Assembly (NCBI GenBank): GCA_949752735.1
Contig: OX457047.1
Location: forward strand, 10,336,372 to 10,400,371
From: Lumbricus terrestris
Lineage: Eukaryota > Annelida > Clitellata > Crassiclitellata > Lumbricidae
Reading direction: 5' to 3'
Length of the DNA stretch: 64,000 nt
The notes below the pieces were generated by a model that searched no databases, was not told where the DNA came from, and worked only from the letters and a program-made list of their open reading frames with translations. The translations under genes and the position numbers were made by a program. Below are positions 1 through 13,530 of this stretch, one piece after another. Every line of letters begins with the position of its first letter. Position 1 is the first letter of the stretch.

Positions 1-210
1 TGCCAGTTGAAAAATTGGAAACTTTTTCCAGTTTTTTTCTTCTGTTTCCTTTTCAGGGCTTTTTTAACGTGCAGTTGTAGGCTACACAAAATGTGCAGTT
101 GCAGAAGCACTTCTACAATTAAAACTAGCAAAAAAAGGTCATTGTCCTCCGATTGAAAGTATTTTATCATGGATGATGGGGAAAAGAAAGGAACTGTGCA
201 GTTCTAAAAT
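1..210. repeat. Dispersed repeat with GTGCAGTT words
   Basis: The words GTGCAGTTG and TTTTTTAACGTGCAGTTG recur here. A close relative lies at about 26240-26530 (TTTTTTAACATGCAGTTC, GTGCAGTTGTAAA), so this is a dispersed repeat, probably the edge of a transposon cut by the window start. No protein is recognisable, and I cannot name the family. Confidence 0.4.
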
Positions 211-435
211 TCCTTGAAAACAGCCCTGTTTTCTTTGGATGTATTCCAGGAGCTTGTTATCACCAAGATGCACAAAAACAATGATTTCGACCGCTTAGAG
301 CTCTGGCTAAAGCAAAGTCCAATCGCATCGGTATTTGCTCTTGCTAATTATATGCATACCAACGGTGATCTACGTCTAGGGAAGCACAGTTGCTTATGGT
401 CATATTCCACGTCTTCCACCGACGTGATAACATAA

Positions 436-2490
436 AATATTGCTCTTTATTGGTGATCTATAATATTGTGGTCGATTCTCACTACACGTCCAAACCTGTC
501 AGTTTTCATTCTCTAATGCTGTCTCATCCAGTATTTCTCTCTGTCCCAAACTCCTTCTAGATGACGTCATTACTAATCTTAAGTCGTCTGATCGTTTCCC
601 GCTTTTCTTCTTAGCCATCATCTCATCTTATGTCAACCTAAATGTACTTTCGTCGTCCCTCCTCTGTAGTCACAACCTGCAGATCCATATATCAACAGAC
701 GAAGATCAGTTTCCCAACTGAGGCAGCCATGGGTATAGTATGAAGAATAACTGTTCATCTTATCCTCGGCAGAATGTGGACGATTCCCAGGCCTCTCCCT
801 TACAGTATCATCCTCCCACCGAGAGTGTGCGCTCGGCATGCTCACTATAAAGCTGAGCTTGCTAGGAGGAGGAGCAGGTGGAGCAGAAATTTCTGCCCTG
901 TCGAAGATTTGAACCCCCCCAAATCCTCTCGCGTGACCGCCCAGCAAGCAAATCCCGAGACTATCGTGCGCCACCGTTACATCAGTAACTACGACCGCCT
1001 CGGACTTTTGGACAACACTTCTGACTTGACACAGCGCTCGTGAATAAGCTGGTGCCCTGCAATTGGCTTTTGAGAGCATGGCGCTCTAGAAATTTGGAGA
1101 TTGCAACTGCACTTCCAGTGAACGAAATAAACCAGGCCAGCAAAGTCAGATGTATTATAGGCCCATCTGACATTGCTCACTCTTTTTACATACACATCTA
1201 AGTGTTTTGTATTTAAATAGGACTAAACATCAGTGTCAATTGAAGTTAATAAATGTTTATTGAATCATATCAATTTAATTCTGGTAAAGAATCAGGGAGT
1301 TCTGTTTTAGCAGGCTGTAAGCAGAGGCGAACCTATTATTAGGCCTACTTCGTGTGATATCTGTATGAATGAGTGATAGCAGTTTTTAGTCGAATTGTAT
1401 CTGCTTCCTTTTGATCCTTTCCTTTGTAGCCAATGTCTCAGCAGCATGTTATGATGTTTTGTGTGTAATTGATTGCAATAAAAATTACCTGACTTGACCT
1501 GACTTGACTTTTCCCCGAAAGATAAAAGGAACAAGATCTTGATAAACGCAAAAGAAGAGGATGGTTACCAGATAGAATTTGAGAGCGAGAAGTGGGGATC
1601 GCGTATTCCAGAGAAAGGAATAGGCTACTCTACCAATTGAATTCAGTGATCGGGATTAAGCCATTGCTCTTCAATTACGAGAAACAATGGTATCAAAACT
1701 GAAGTGCGGAGGGGACGATGCGAAGAGCCTACAAGGTTTGCGTCATCTAGGTATTTCAAATCGTATTATTTCTCATAGGCCTATGTCCGCTTTTCTTCTT
1801 AGTCATCTCATTCACGACACTTGAAATCATTAGTCATCCCTCTCAGGGCACCAGCATTCAGAACCATGAATCAGTAACAACTTTGACAAGAAATTTAGTT
1901 ACCCGGTAGGCCTACTGTTTATTGAGTGCGTTGGGTTCCTGTACTGTATACTGTCATTTTAGGTGGCATGTCTACCATAGAACTCTAGTTCAATTTATAT
2001 TTAAACCTATATCTATATAAATAAAGAGAAGATTCCGTCTGTTTGACCCGAATCCATTTCCAGTTGTTGAGCTTTTCACTCCAAACCTTCACTACTGTGT
2101 CCGTCTCGGCATCCGACGCGTAGAGGAGGGGTTCGTGAATCTCTGCCACCATGGGGGCCAGGGTGGGGAGGCCAAAACCCCTCATTTTTCCTGTTGGACC
2201 TTGCCCCTTCGAGCTTAGGGGAGAGTGCGACAAGACGCCCAGGGCGAGTAAGATGCCCACCCCTTTAAAACGGATTCAAAGATACATATTCGTATTTTAG
2301 TTGTCTCATTGCATGCAGCGACATCTTGTGAATCTTCCATAACAGTAATGTTTCAGTATTCGACGCGATAAATCAATTTTCTAGATTTTCGACACTTTTT
2401 GTAAGTACGCATTTACGAATCTGCCCAATTTTCTCTTTAGCTTTATGCAGTACCAATTTGCGCACTTCAACGTTTATTTAGGGTTAATTT
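436..2490. other. Intergenic, no gene seen
   Basis: AT-rich sequence without a supported gene. Short open frames here show no family signature. The segment 1030-1110 (starting near CAGCGCTCGTGAATAAGCTG) recurs at 20427-20505, so at least that part is a dispersed repeat. TAGGCCTA words occur near 1342, 1780 and 1907. Confidence 0.5.
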
Positions 2491-2710
2491 CAGTGGCGGC
2501 GCCAGGATTTAAGTTTGGGGAGGGGGGCTGAAGCCCGCGTCGAAAATTTTCCATTTTTCACCGAAAAAATTTCTGACGACCTTTTTTTTTAGTCGTCAGC
2601 CGAAAATCATGGATTTTTCAATGTAAAAAATTCGGATGGCCCTTTTTTAGGGGGGGCTGAGCCTCTTGCAGAGGGGGGCTTAGCCCCCCGCCCCCCTAGC
2701 GCCGCCACTG
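2491..2710. mobile_element. hAT-type MITE, 220 bp, 8-bp TSD
   Basis: The element starts CAGTGGCGGCGCC and ends GGCGCCGCCACTG-like, a terminal inverted repeat. It is flanked by GTTAATTT (2483-2490) and GCTAATTT (2711-2718), an 8-bp TSD with one mismatch. CAG-start TIRs with 8-bp TSDs are typical of the hAT superfamily. The centre carries a GACGACC...TAGTCGTC motif shared with the element at 23939 and, in amplified form, with the one at 9802. It has no coding capacity. Confidence 0.85.
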
Positions 2711-2799
2711 GCTAATTTATAGTTGCTTTTATGGTTTTACCCAACTAGTAAACATTGACCTCGTTAAATTAAATGGCGTCAGTAGAGAGGGACAGCAAA

Positions 2800-2925
2800 A
2801 TTACAAGAAGCTCATGGGCATCTTGAATACATAGGTAGCATAGAGATTACAAGAAGCCCATGGGCGTCTTGAATGCATAGGTAGCCTAGAGATTACAAGA
2901 CTCCCATGAGCGTCTTTTATACTAT
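2800..2925. repeat. Three copies of a 46-bp tandem repeat
   Basis: TTACAAGA recurs at about 2801, 2847 and 2893, each followed by CATGGGC/CATGAGC and GTCTT. The period is 46 bp and the last copy decays. No function is evident; the rest of 2719-3600 shows no gene. Confidence 0.6.
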
Positions 2926-3619
2926 GAGCAAATGACCATGAATTGGTGCCTACCATGACACCACCTTCTACTCATAAAAATACGGTTCCCATATACAAAT
3001 TTATCAGTGTGTATTGAAGCTATTTCACCCCTGTCCAAAATTTCAGCGAAATGGAAAGATTGCAGGACGTGTAAAGGTTGATGTCATGCAGAATGTACAG
3101 ACGAAGAGACGTCCAAAGAATTCGTGTGCGACTGTTGTCGCTAGTCTGTGATTAAAGTGAATATGACAATAATGACCTACAACATGAGATTGGATTTTTG
3201 CATCGTGCTTTGAATTGCTTTGTATCTTTAGGATCTTTTAGTTTTCGTTCAATTTGTTTTATCTCATGAAATTTATTGTTTTAGTCTAAAATGCATGATT
3301 GCAATGCCGCTTGTTTTAGTCAATTTCCATTACTCCAAGATGTCCATCCTATGGGCGTAGTATAGGGTTCCTAAGACACCCAGTTTGGAGGGGTCTACTT
3401 TATTTGATTTACATAGTTGATCTGATTGAATTAAGTTCTATAGTTTCTGTTACTGCTTTATCAATGATCACTCTTTACATTAGGGCCAAACATGTACTTC
3501 TCCTGTAGCCCACAAGAAAGAAAAGCGCATTTCCCCTTAGCATGCGCATCTTGGAGCACTCTCCCCTTTCACTGCACTTTATTTTTTGGTCCCGTACGCA
3601 ATTCATACGCAATTACGCA

Positions 3620-3745
3620 TAAAAGCAGCGCTTGGCACCGTTTTAGAGGTGTTTAAGGAAAGCAATTTTGCCAATCCCCATGATTGGGATTCGGGTTCCA
3701 TACGTATATAAGCAGCGCTTGACACCGTTTTAGAGGTGTTTAAGG
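3620..3745. repeat. Two copies of an 87-bp direct repeat
   Basis: AAGCAGCGCTTG, CACCGTTTTAGAGGTGTTTA is present at about 3624 and again at about 3711. The copies sit directly against the G-rich minisatellite that follows. Confidence 0.7.
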
Positions 3746-3775
3746 CCACCCCTTCTGTCAGTCCGGATTTCACTG

Positions 3776-4740
3776 GTCGCGTACCGGTGGAGGTCGGAGG
3801 TTGAGGGGTGGGATGAGAAAGACTGAGGTGGATGTGAGGGTGGATGGGGTGGAGGGGTGGGGTTTGCGGTGGGATGGTTTGGGGCGGAGTGGGGTGTTGG
3901 GGACGAAGTGGTGGGGTCATGCGGGGTGGAAGGGGAGGGGTATGGAGGGATGGGGCGGTGGGATGAGAGGCGGAGGGTGGGGTTGGGGGTTGGGGTGGGG
4001 GACGGATAGGGTGGAATGGGGATCGAGGGGTGGTCGGTTGAGGGGTGGGATGAGGTGAGGGGTGGTGGGGGTGGGATGTGGGTTAGGTGAGTGGGTCGAG
4101 AGGTGAAGGTGGAGGGGTGGGGGTGGAATGGGGGGGGGTCGAGTGGGTGGATGTGGGATGGGGTGAGTGGTACTGGGGTGGTGGGATGGGGTGGGATGGG
4201 GTCGAGAGGTAGAGGGTTGGGGAGGGGTGGTTGGGGTGGGGGAGACAGGTGGAATGGGGGTTGGGGGTGGAGGGTTGGAGGGGTGGAGGGGTGGGAGGTT
4301 GGAGTGGGGGTGGAGTGGGGTGGTGGGGGTGGAAGGGGTTGGGGGTGGAGGGGTGAAGGGAGTGGGGGTTGGATGGTGGTGGAAATTTTTCTCAGAACTC
4401 AATTTCTCGGGTGGCGTACATGGGTGGTCTAGATGTAGAGGTTGGGGATGGGTTGGGGTTTGGGGAGGCTGGTGGGGTGGGGGTTGGGGTGGAGGGGTGG
4501 AGGGGGTGGGAGGTGGGGTGGTGGGGTGGAAGGGGTTGGGGTGGAGGGGTGGAGGGAGTGGGGGTTGGATGGGGTGGAAATTTTCCTCAAACCTCAATTT
4601 CTCGGGTGGCGTACCGGTAGAGGTCGGAGTGCCGGGTGGCGTACCGGTAGAGGTCGGAGTGCAGTGCATGGGGGTGTTGTGTGGTGGGGTTGTGGCCGTA
4701 GCGGGTCGAATCCTAAATTTCCCTGGCAACGCCAGGCGCC
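3776..4740. repeat. G-rich GGGGTGG minisatellite
   Basis: About 950 bp of strongly strand-biased sequence, G-rich on the plus strand, built of degenerate GGGGTGG, GGTTGG and GGAGGGG words. It is interrupted by blocks such as AATTTCTCGGGTGGCGTAC (near 4400 and 4597) and CGTACCGGTAGAGGTCGGAG (near 4610 and 4640). The long open frames across it are composition artefacts (Gly/Trp or Pro/Thr/His only). Many G-runs could form G-quadruplexes. Confidence 0.85.
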
Positions 4741-4829
4741 CCAACTAGTCATTATATAATTATAGGCATATAATAGCTACGCGGCAGCCTGGAATGACCT
4801 CCCTCTGAATCTACTCCTATTCCCCCAAA

Positions 4830-5010
4830 ACTCGCCATGGCACGTTCTGTCACTCTGTGTCATTAAAACTGCTCATGATGGCCGTGCTGGAGTCCGGAGC
4901 ACCTCTGAGAAGTTCCCTAGAAGAGGTGCTGTATAAATCCTTCAATGAATGAATGAATGAATGAATGAATGAATGAATGAATGAATGAATGAATGAATGA
5001 ATGAATGACA
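4830..5010 (+). mobile_element. LINE/SINE 3' end with (AATG)n tail
   Basis: Sequence of the type GGAGCACCTCTGAGAAG...GGTGCTGTATAAATCCTTC ends in a run of (GAAT)n at about 4944-5006. The same 3' module (GCGC/GTGC, TCTGAGAAG, TATATAAAT, GAATGAATG tail) recurs near 29000, 34440, 38530, 44750 and 51230. This indicates a non-LTR retrotransposon family whose copies end in a GAAT microsatellite. Confidence 0.65.
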
Positions 5011-5246
5011 TTTGGAGGCGCATGCAACTATAATTTAAAAATATTATTTGCAAATTAGAACACAACAAGGATTTACAGGTTGCAAACACTAATTTTATTG
5101 ATAGATGATTTCCAATTAGAAGTCATTTTTCAGCTGACTAATTAAGTCAAAGTTCAAGATAAATAATCTGAATATAGCTTGAACCTAGATCTGATTGGAA
5201 CAGCGAAAACGTGGTTTGTGACACATTGCTGCGTTTTTCTAAAAAC

Positions 5247-7439
<2,193 letters not shown>

Positions 7440-9801
7440 TCAATATCTTGTAGCAAAGGAGAAACAAAAGATGGTTATGAAGCACAGGCAGTAGAAAGTG
7501 AGATGGAGGCAAAGATGCCAGTTAGATAGAGGCTATAGAGCTGTCAACGATACGATCTGTTGCACTGTAATTGTATTGCATTGTTATTGCTTTCAGCATA
7601 ATATGCAAAGCGACTCTAGTTGGGTGAACCGTTCAGAAGCGGTTCCAGTGCGTAAACTCCTTGAAAAGCGGATTTTAAGATGAACGATGGAAGGTGATTT
7701 TCAGCCAGAAAGAAATGTAGTGTCATTTTTAGCATTGGCCCGTCAAACCCGGTTGAATCGACAGTGTTGGCACCTCTTGGCAATTCGCATTTCCTACATT
7801 CCTAGCGCTTGCCCACTGCCCATGGCAGTGTCCACTCAAATGGTCTGGTCATGTCCACTGGCGCAAACCTGTCAAAAATATAGGGCAATCAGAGAGTCTT
7901 ATAGAGACTTCGAGTTATCGCCAGACTTGATTTCCGTCATTGCCATCCATCCGATCTTAAGGGCAAGTCTAAAATTGGGCCAGGTGATATTTAAATAATT
8001 AATAGGCCTATAATAAAAGTCTAAAGAAAACAGAAATGTCCTGAAGTCATAAACGCAGCATTTCTGTTTTCTTAAACTTTTAAGGTCACGACAAGAAAAT
8101 ATTATAAAACGGAAGTGAAGACGGTCAATAATCGTGAAGTCAGTTAACGTTTACGCCTTTTCTTTCAGATTATTTATTAGGCCTACCCTTTTCTTAATAA
8201 TGTCACGTAATTGAAGATGAGGATTTCTATTAAGACACGTTATGAAAGAAATCCTTTCTAACTTGAAATTTCTGTTTAATTGCACACCCTCTAACTTGAG
8301 CGCGATAGTCGGGTAGGGCCTAGGCCTACTTAATAACTATCGGCAGTCAAGAGACAATTTAGTTTTTTTCGAGAGTAGCTATAGACTCTTTATTATTACG
8401 AAATCCTTATTTATGACTTGGCAGATGCAAATCTATAGCAAAATTGAAGTAATTGTTAAACTGCAGTTTATGTTAGAGATTATAGTACCATCTTCTCAAT
8501 GTTGTGGAGTTTTTTTGTAGCCTATATGTCTATGGGACTAAAGAATGATTAAACGAGAGGTAGGCCTAACGATATGCAAAGGCTTGTAAAATTCAATACT
8601 CCTAGCAAAATTCTTCAATTATAAAACACCCTTTCACATTGGCGCCAATTAACCGATTGTAGGCTACAAATAACCGGGCCGATAATAATAATATTATGTA
8701 GACCCTTATAGGCCGTCTTATCAGCACAGCTCCAAGATGTAGGCCTACCTACTGCCTAGGTCACTCCTTGCAAGTCCTCGCGTGTGGTTTTTGTCGGTTA
8801 ATTGAGACATCCTAAAGCAATTTTCAAGCAATTCCACAAGTTTACAATAATTGCGCCGGAGACAGTGCCAGAATTATCTCCGTAGACATATATATAGCCC
8901 AACATGCTCACACACGTATATAGGGTCAACATTGACCCAACGTGTGCATGCTGGGTAGGCTACTATATGAAATTTCAAACCTTCGCCTTTAGCTAATAAA
9001 AAAAATAACGTAGGCAGATTTTTCTTCAACCGATAAGTGAGACTGCCGAGCAACTAGGATGACCAAAAGCACATGAAACCAAATTTTTTCGATTAGCTGC
9101 TTTGAAAGGAAAGTGCGATAATAATAATACTATTGAACTGAACGATATTGCTAGATCATACTTACTAATCGCCAACTTCATTTCTCTTCTCGTCGTACTT
9201 TGTCGATTCTGAAGAACTTGTTGCCAGGTGCTTCTTCCGTCACTCGTCTCCTTGGAGCAGTTCGGTGACAATGGCAGTTTAGATCACGCCATATATAGCA
9301 GTTAGTGACGTCCATGCTAACAAATTTTAAAGATTTACAATCCAACGACCGTCCGAATGAAGTAGTACCATCGATCATGGTGTGATCACTTCTGCAGAAG
9401 TCCAATAAACATCATAGCCATTAAATATGTCCAAATTGCGCAAGAGCGAAATATATCCATAGAGCAAGTTGACTGGAAAGCATTCCTCTCAATCAATCAA
9501 AAATGCCCAGTTGGTGTAAACAGGTGCATAGAGAAGTTCATACACCTTTTAGCTTCGTCCTATCTTACTCTAATTTATTTATGTTGATCAATTTCGCAGA
9601 ATGCTAAATTCGTGGAAACAATGATGAACAAGGTGAGCAGCAGGTTGATAAATTTATATGATGATGTTGTCGGAACACCGTCTATAGCAACACGAATTCC
9701 CGATATTCGTGGTCAAGTGTATGAGAAAGGCGTCTTACCCAATAGCGAGACCTTCATCAAATATCTTTGCCTTCATGGTCACATTCAGCTAAAATGACAA
9801 T
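7440..9801. other. Intergenic, no gene seen
   Basis: AT-rich DNA with short open frames of no recognisable family. TAGGCCTA-type words recur (near 8003, 8178, 8321, 8563, 8740). An imperfect palindrome lies at about 8896-8957. The region is upstream of the minus-strand CBM14 gene, so its promoter is expected near 7440-7700, but I see no clear core element. Confidence 0.5.
8896..8957. repeat. Imperfect hairpin
   Basis: AGCCCAACATGCTCACACACG is answered by ACGTGTGCATGCTGGG, and GGGTCAAC by GTTGACCC-like sequence around a short centre. It may be a small MITE relic. Confidence 0.5.
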
Positions 9802-11066
9802 CATGGGCGGAGTTTATCAGGGGCTAGGGGGGCTAAGCCCCCCCCCCCCCCCAAGAATCCACAGACTTGACCATACATCAATAAGAACTCCCACGGGTAA
9901 AAGGATTGGAACTTATAGGGTGACAAGAGAACAGGAGAGCAACAGGCCTAGACTAATGAGTTGCTGGTCACTAGCCCACCCATCAACCCCAGGACTGTGA
10001 AAAACGAAGTCGCAGCCTGTAGCAGTAGGCTACCGTAGTATAATTTGTAGCATGTTGACAGATTGCAACCTGGGACATTGAGACAAACTAAAAGATAGAA
10101 GAAGACAGGAGCAATCAGTTATTAGTATGAATTGTTTTGCCTTAGCCACATTACTACCGTATTGTCACCTTGAGGTGAAGTTCCAAACATCTTGCATGTA
10201 AGTTCAAAGATGTGCATTTTCTCCCTGATCATGAGCCATGTGCGACTGGTGATCTGCGAAGGACCGTTCGTCTTGACCGATTCAGCCTTCCCAGAATTAC
10301 CGAGCATTGGAACAGCTGTTTAGAAACGCAACTGAGAATTTTTCTGCTACCTTGACGGACCTTGGCCATGTCTGAACCCCATCCATCCTCCCTCGATATG
10401 CATCCAATTAAATGCGTTCCAGACCGCATGAACGAATAATATAATTAGTATTGCCCAACGGCGTAATTTGGAAAACGTTTTAAACAAGAATGCTTTAGCC
10501 TATATGGCATGCCTATGCCTTTTTACACTTACATGGCTTTATTGGGCATGCATAATTGCCTATACTAGACATATTCAATAGGCCTAGATAATAAATTCTT
10601 TTTAGGTATATTCTTTTATCACTCGAAAAAATCCTGGTAATAAAACATGAATTATAACGGCTTTCGAGGTACCATTAACTCCTGTCTCTCGGACTACTTC
10701 GATAATATAACTTAAAATGTCTATTATTTTAAGGTGAATAAATAATGTTTGCTTTACTACAGACAACGGTTCTCATGATTGCAGTACTTACTCACACTTG
10801 CTAACCGGAAATAGCTGCAGCAGACGATTGAACATCAATCTATGTTTATTTAGTAATCTAAATTTGAATTTCTAAGCCGTCGCATATTAAATAATTAAAA
10901 TGTCTAGTGGGCCACCGCAAAAGCGTTTACGACAAAGTGTATTGTCATTTTTCATCACGAAAATTTCCACTTTGTCAAAAGGTATCTTTTTCGCATACCT
11001 TATAAGAACTAGGCTAATACTGCTGTTAGGCGTCTTCTAATCGCGATACGCGGCCATATTATTCAA

Positions 11067-11760
11067 CCGATTTGACCAGGGTCTATGACAACAGAGGCCG
11101 TTACTCTGGACAGAAATTTGCTCGTTATATTACAACACTTAAGAGCTTACAATTTTGATGATGGATGAATCCGATTTGACCAGGGACTATGACAACAGAG
11201 GCCGTTACCCAGGACGGAAATTTGCTTGGCGTATTACAAATAAAAAATAATAATAATCTTTTCTTCAATTGAGCGCCTGCAAACGCACTGCGCTTTACAT
11301 TTACAGGTTATGCAGTAATCTTAATTAAACTTATCTACTAACTGAACAGACAGCTTTGTAATTACACGGCGCCGATGGCAGCCTACAAAGCAAATCCGCC
11401 CAACGGGGGCTCGAACTCACTACCTCTCGCACTCTTGGCCAGCGTGTTAACCATTACTCTACCGGGCTCCCCATTACTCTACCGGGCCCCCCAACACTGA
11501 AGAGCTAATTAATGCAGTTATATTTTGATGACATTTTTTCTCTTAGTCATCCGTCCAAAATCTTTAAAAAAGGTGTTCAATTTCCCTTCCCAAGAAACTG
11601 ATGACATTCTTTAGTTATCCTTCCGAAATCTTCAAAAAGGTGTTCAATTTTCGTTCTAATGGATGGATCCGATTTGACCAGGGTCTATGACAACAGAGGC
11701 CGTTACCCTAGACAGAAATTTGCTCGGCGTATTACAGCACTCAAGAGCAAGGTACTAGAC
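11067..11760 (+). repeat. Three dispersed copies of a CCGATTTGACCAGG repeat
   Basis: Copies begin at about 11067, 11171 and 11669. Each reads CCGATTTGACCAGGG, CTATGACAACAGAGGCCGTTAC, then GAC(A/G)GAAATTTGCT. They lie within the 9802-12615 element and may be internal duplications of it. Confidence 0.7.
11245..11500 (-). mobile_element. tRNA-derived SINE, minus orientation
   Basis: On the minus strand there is a tRNA-like head with an A-box-like GTAGAGTAATGG and a B-box-like GAGTTCGAGCCCC. It is followed by a body GCTTTGTAGGCTGCC...GTGTAATTACAAAGCTGTCTG and a (TTA)n tail. The same family is found at 61171-61430 (plus strand) and, interrupted, around 43022-44530. A 20-bp duplication (CCATTACTCTACCGGG twice, 11451-11487) marks the tRNA end. 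Confidence 0.8.
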
Positions 11761-12140
11761 CCGTTTTTAAAAACTGATGACTTTTTTGTCATCAGATTCT
11801 TTCCGAAATCATAAAAAGGTGTTCATTTTCCCTTTCCAAAAAACTGGTGACTTTTTGTCATCGTCCAAAATCTTCAAAAAAGGTGTTCAATTATCCTTCT
11901 TAAAGAGACTTTTTTAGTCTTCCGTGCGAAATATTCAAAAAAGGTGTTCAATTTCCCTTCCCAAAAACTAATGACTTTAGCCATCCGTCCAAAATCTTTA
12001 AAAATGGTGTTCAATTTCGTTCTAAAAAACCTGATGACTTTTTTTACTCATCCGGCCGAAATCATCAAAAAATGTGTTCAATTTCCCTTCCCAAAAAACC
12101 GATGATTTTTTAGTCATCGACCAAATTTTTTTTAAATATG
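11515..12140 (+). repeat. Degenerate tandem array of about 65-75-bp units
   Basis: The words AAACTGATGACTTTTT, GTCATCCGTCCAAAATC and AAAAAGGTGTTCAATTT alternate at least eight times (near 11522, 11590, 11770, 11840, 11900, 11970, 12030, 12100). Single units of the same type occur inside the MITEs at 2491 and 23939. Confidence 0.8.
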
Positions 12141-13429
12141 ACCAATTAGTTAATTATTTTTACCATTTTTCATTTCGGTATGTGTTTTCATTGTTTCATT
12201 TCATGCATTTTACATCATGCGCTCGTAAATGCATTAATTTTTTTCGCATTTTCCATTTCGGGAGGTATTCAGACACCCAAAACATTCCCCTGGCTTGTCA
12301 CCTGATGTATAAAGTTGAAGGTCTATCACTCTATCGTGTTCAAATTAGTTGAGCCGAAAATCTGTCTATGAAACGACAAAAAAAACGACCAGGTAAACCT
12401 GTGTCGTTTCAGCTTTCTGTTTCTCCACGATGAGTCTCCCTACCCTGTCGCTAAAATGACATCCTAAAATGCTACCATTGCAGTGTGGAAATTCAAACAA
12501 TTCTTGGTGCTGGGGTCTCGGCGATCGTCCTTCTGCCGCTCGGTCGTCCACCCAAACCCACGAGGGAAATTTATGCTTTAGCCCCCCCAAGAGCTGAAAC
12601 CAAACTCCGCCCATGATGACAATGATTTCCTAAAGACCTAAACTAATAAGTGCAATAATTGCGTTTTACACTTACGTAGGCCGGTTGCTATTGTTTTAAA
12701 AGCCTAAGCTAAGTTCCGTTTGACACTGCTCTGTAGGTATTTTGATGAGTGTGCATCAAAACGCATCTGAGAATTTGTCGTTTGTTTGTCCGAGATAAAA
12801 AAAAGCCAAGTCTCTGGCGTTTTTAAAATTTTATTCACAACATAAATGTTAAACACAATATAATTATAATAGGCCTATTATACATGTATGTTCAGTTCGT
12901 CGAAACCTAACTCAAGACTTTCTTCTCCTCTGTGTGTTCAGAATTAAGCCTCGAACTTTCTAACTCCACGAGAGGTAGGGGCTAAGCACTTCAGACTACC
13001 TTACTTCAACCAATAATTATTATTCCTTCCCTCGTTTCCCCCACAGCACCCTAATAACCCGATCGGCTACACTACAGTAACTGGTCACCGGAATATCACT
13101 GAGATTGGCGCGCACTATTTTAGGTGCCAATAAATTTAAAGCTGTCAGAGTCACAGTCACCTACTGAAGACTCTCAGCTGTTAATTACAACCGCAATAAT
13201 TCGTCACAAGTCACAACACCTTTGCTTGCATTGTAGATTCATAACTTTTTATAGACCTAATCGTTTATCGTCGACACTGAAGACAGTAGTCCTATACTTA
13301 ACACTCTGCAGCTGCATGAAAAAGTTGCAAAAAATAACAAAGACGAGTTCAAAATTTAAAACCAATGCTGACAGGAGGATTTCAGATATGGAGTAGCCGG
13401 GTCTAGGACTTTACCCCCCGGCCCATTAC

Positions 13430-13520
13430 CCCCTGCCATTTCCCCCCTGCCATTACCCCCGCCCATTACCCCCCGTAGGACATTACCCCCTGTCATTACC
13501 CCCCGGTCTGCTTACATTTG
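13430..13520 (+). repeat. CCATTACCCCC array in left foldback arm
   Basis: Degenerate units of CCCATTACCCCC(T/G) occur about six times. The reverse complement (GGGGGTAATGG) forms the matching block at 19190-19290 in the right arm. Confidence 0.85.
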
Positions 13521-13530
13521 GGGCTAGTTT

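Larger units (their letters stand above)
9802..12615. mobile_element. 2.8-kb hAT-type element with 8-bp TSD
   Basis: The ends are CATGGGCGGAGTTT and AAACTCCGCCCATG, a perfect 14-bp TIR. It is flanked on both sides by ATGACAAT (9794-9801 and 12616-12623), an exact 8-bp TSD. No intact transposase is visible. Inside are three copies of a repeat starting CCGATTTGACCAGG, a tRNA-derived SINE (about 11245-11500), and at least eight degenerate units of a GATGACTTTTT/GTCATCCGTCC motif (11515-12140). Assignment to hAT rests on TSD length and TIR; the superfamily is inferred. Confidence 0.85.

Noticed and set aside
3603..4759. Gly/Trp- and Pro/Thr/His-rich open frames on both strands
   Set aside because: Products of the G-rich minisatellite; no conserved motif and no splice or start context.
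12366..12614. 82-codon minus-strand frame at the end of the 9802 element
   Set aside because: It reads through the terminal inverted repeat and has no transposase motif.
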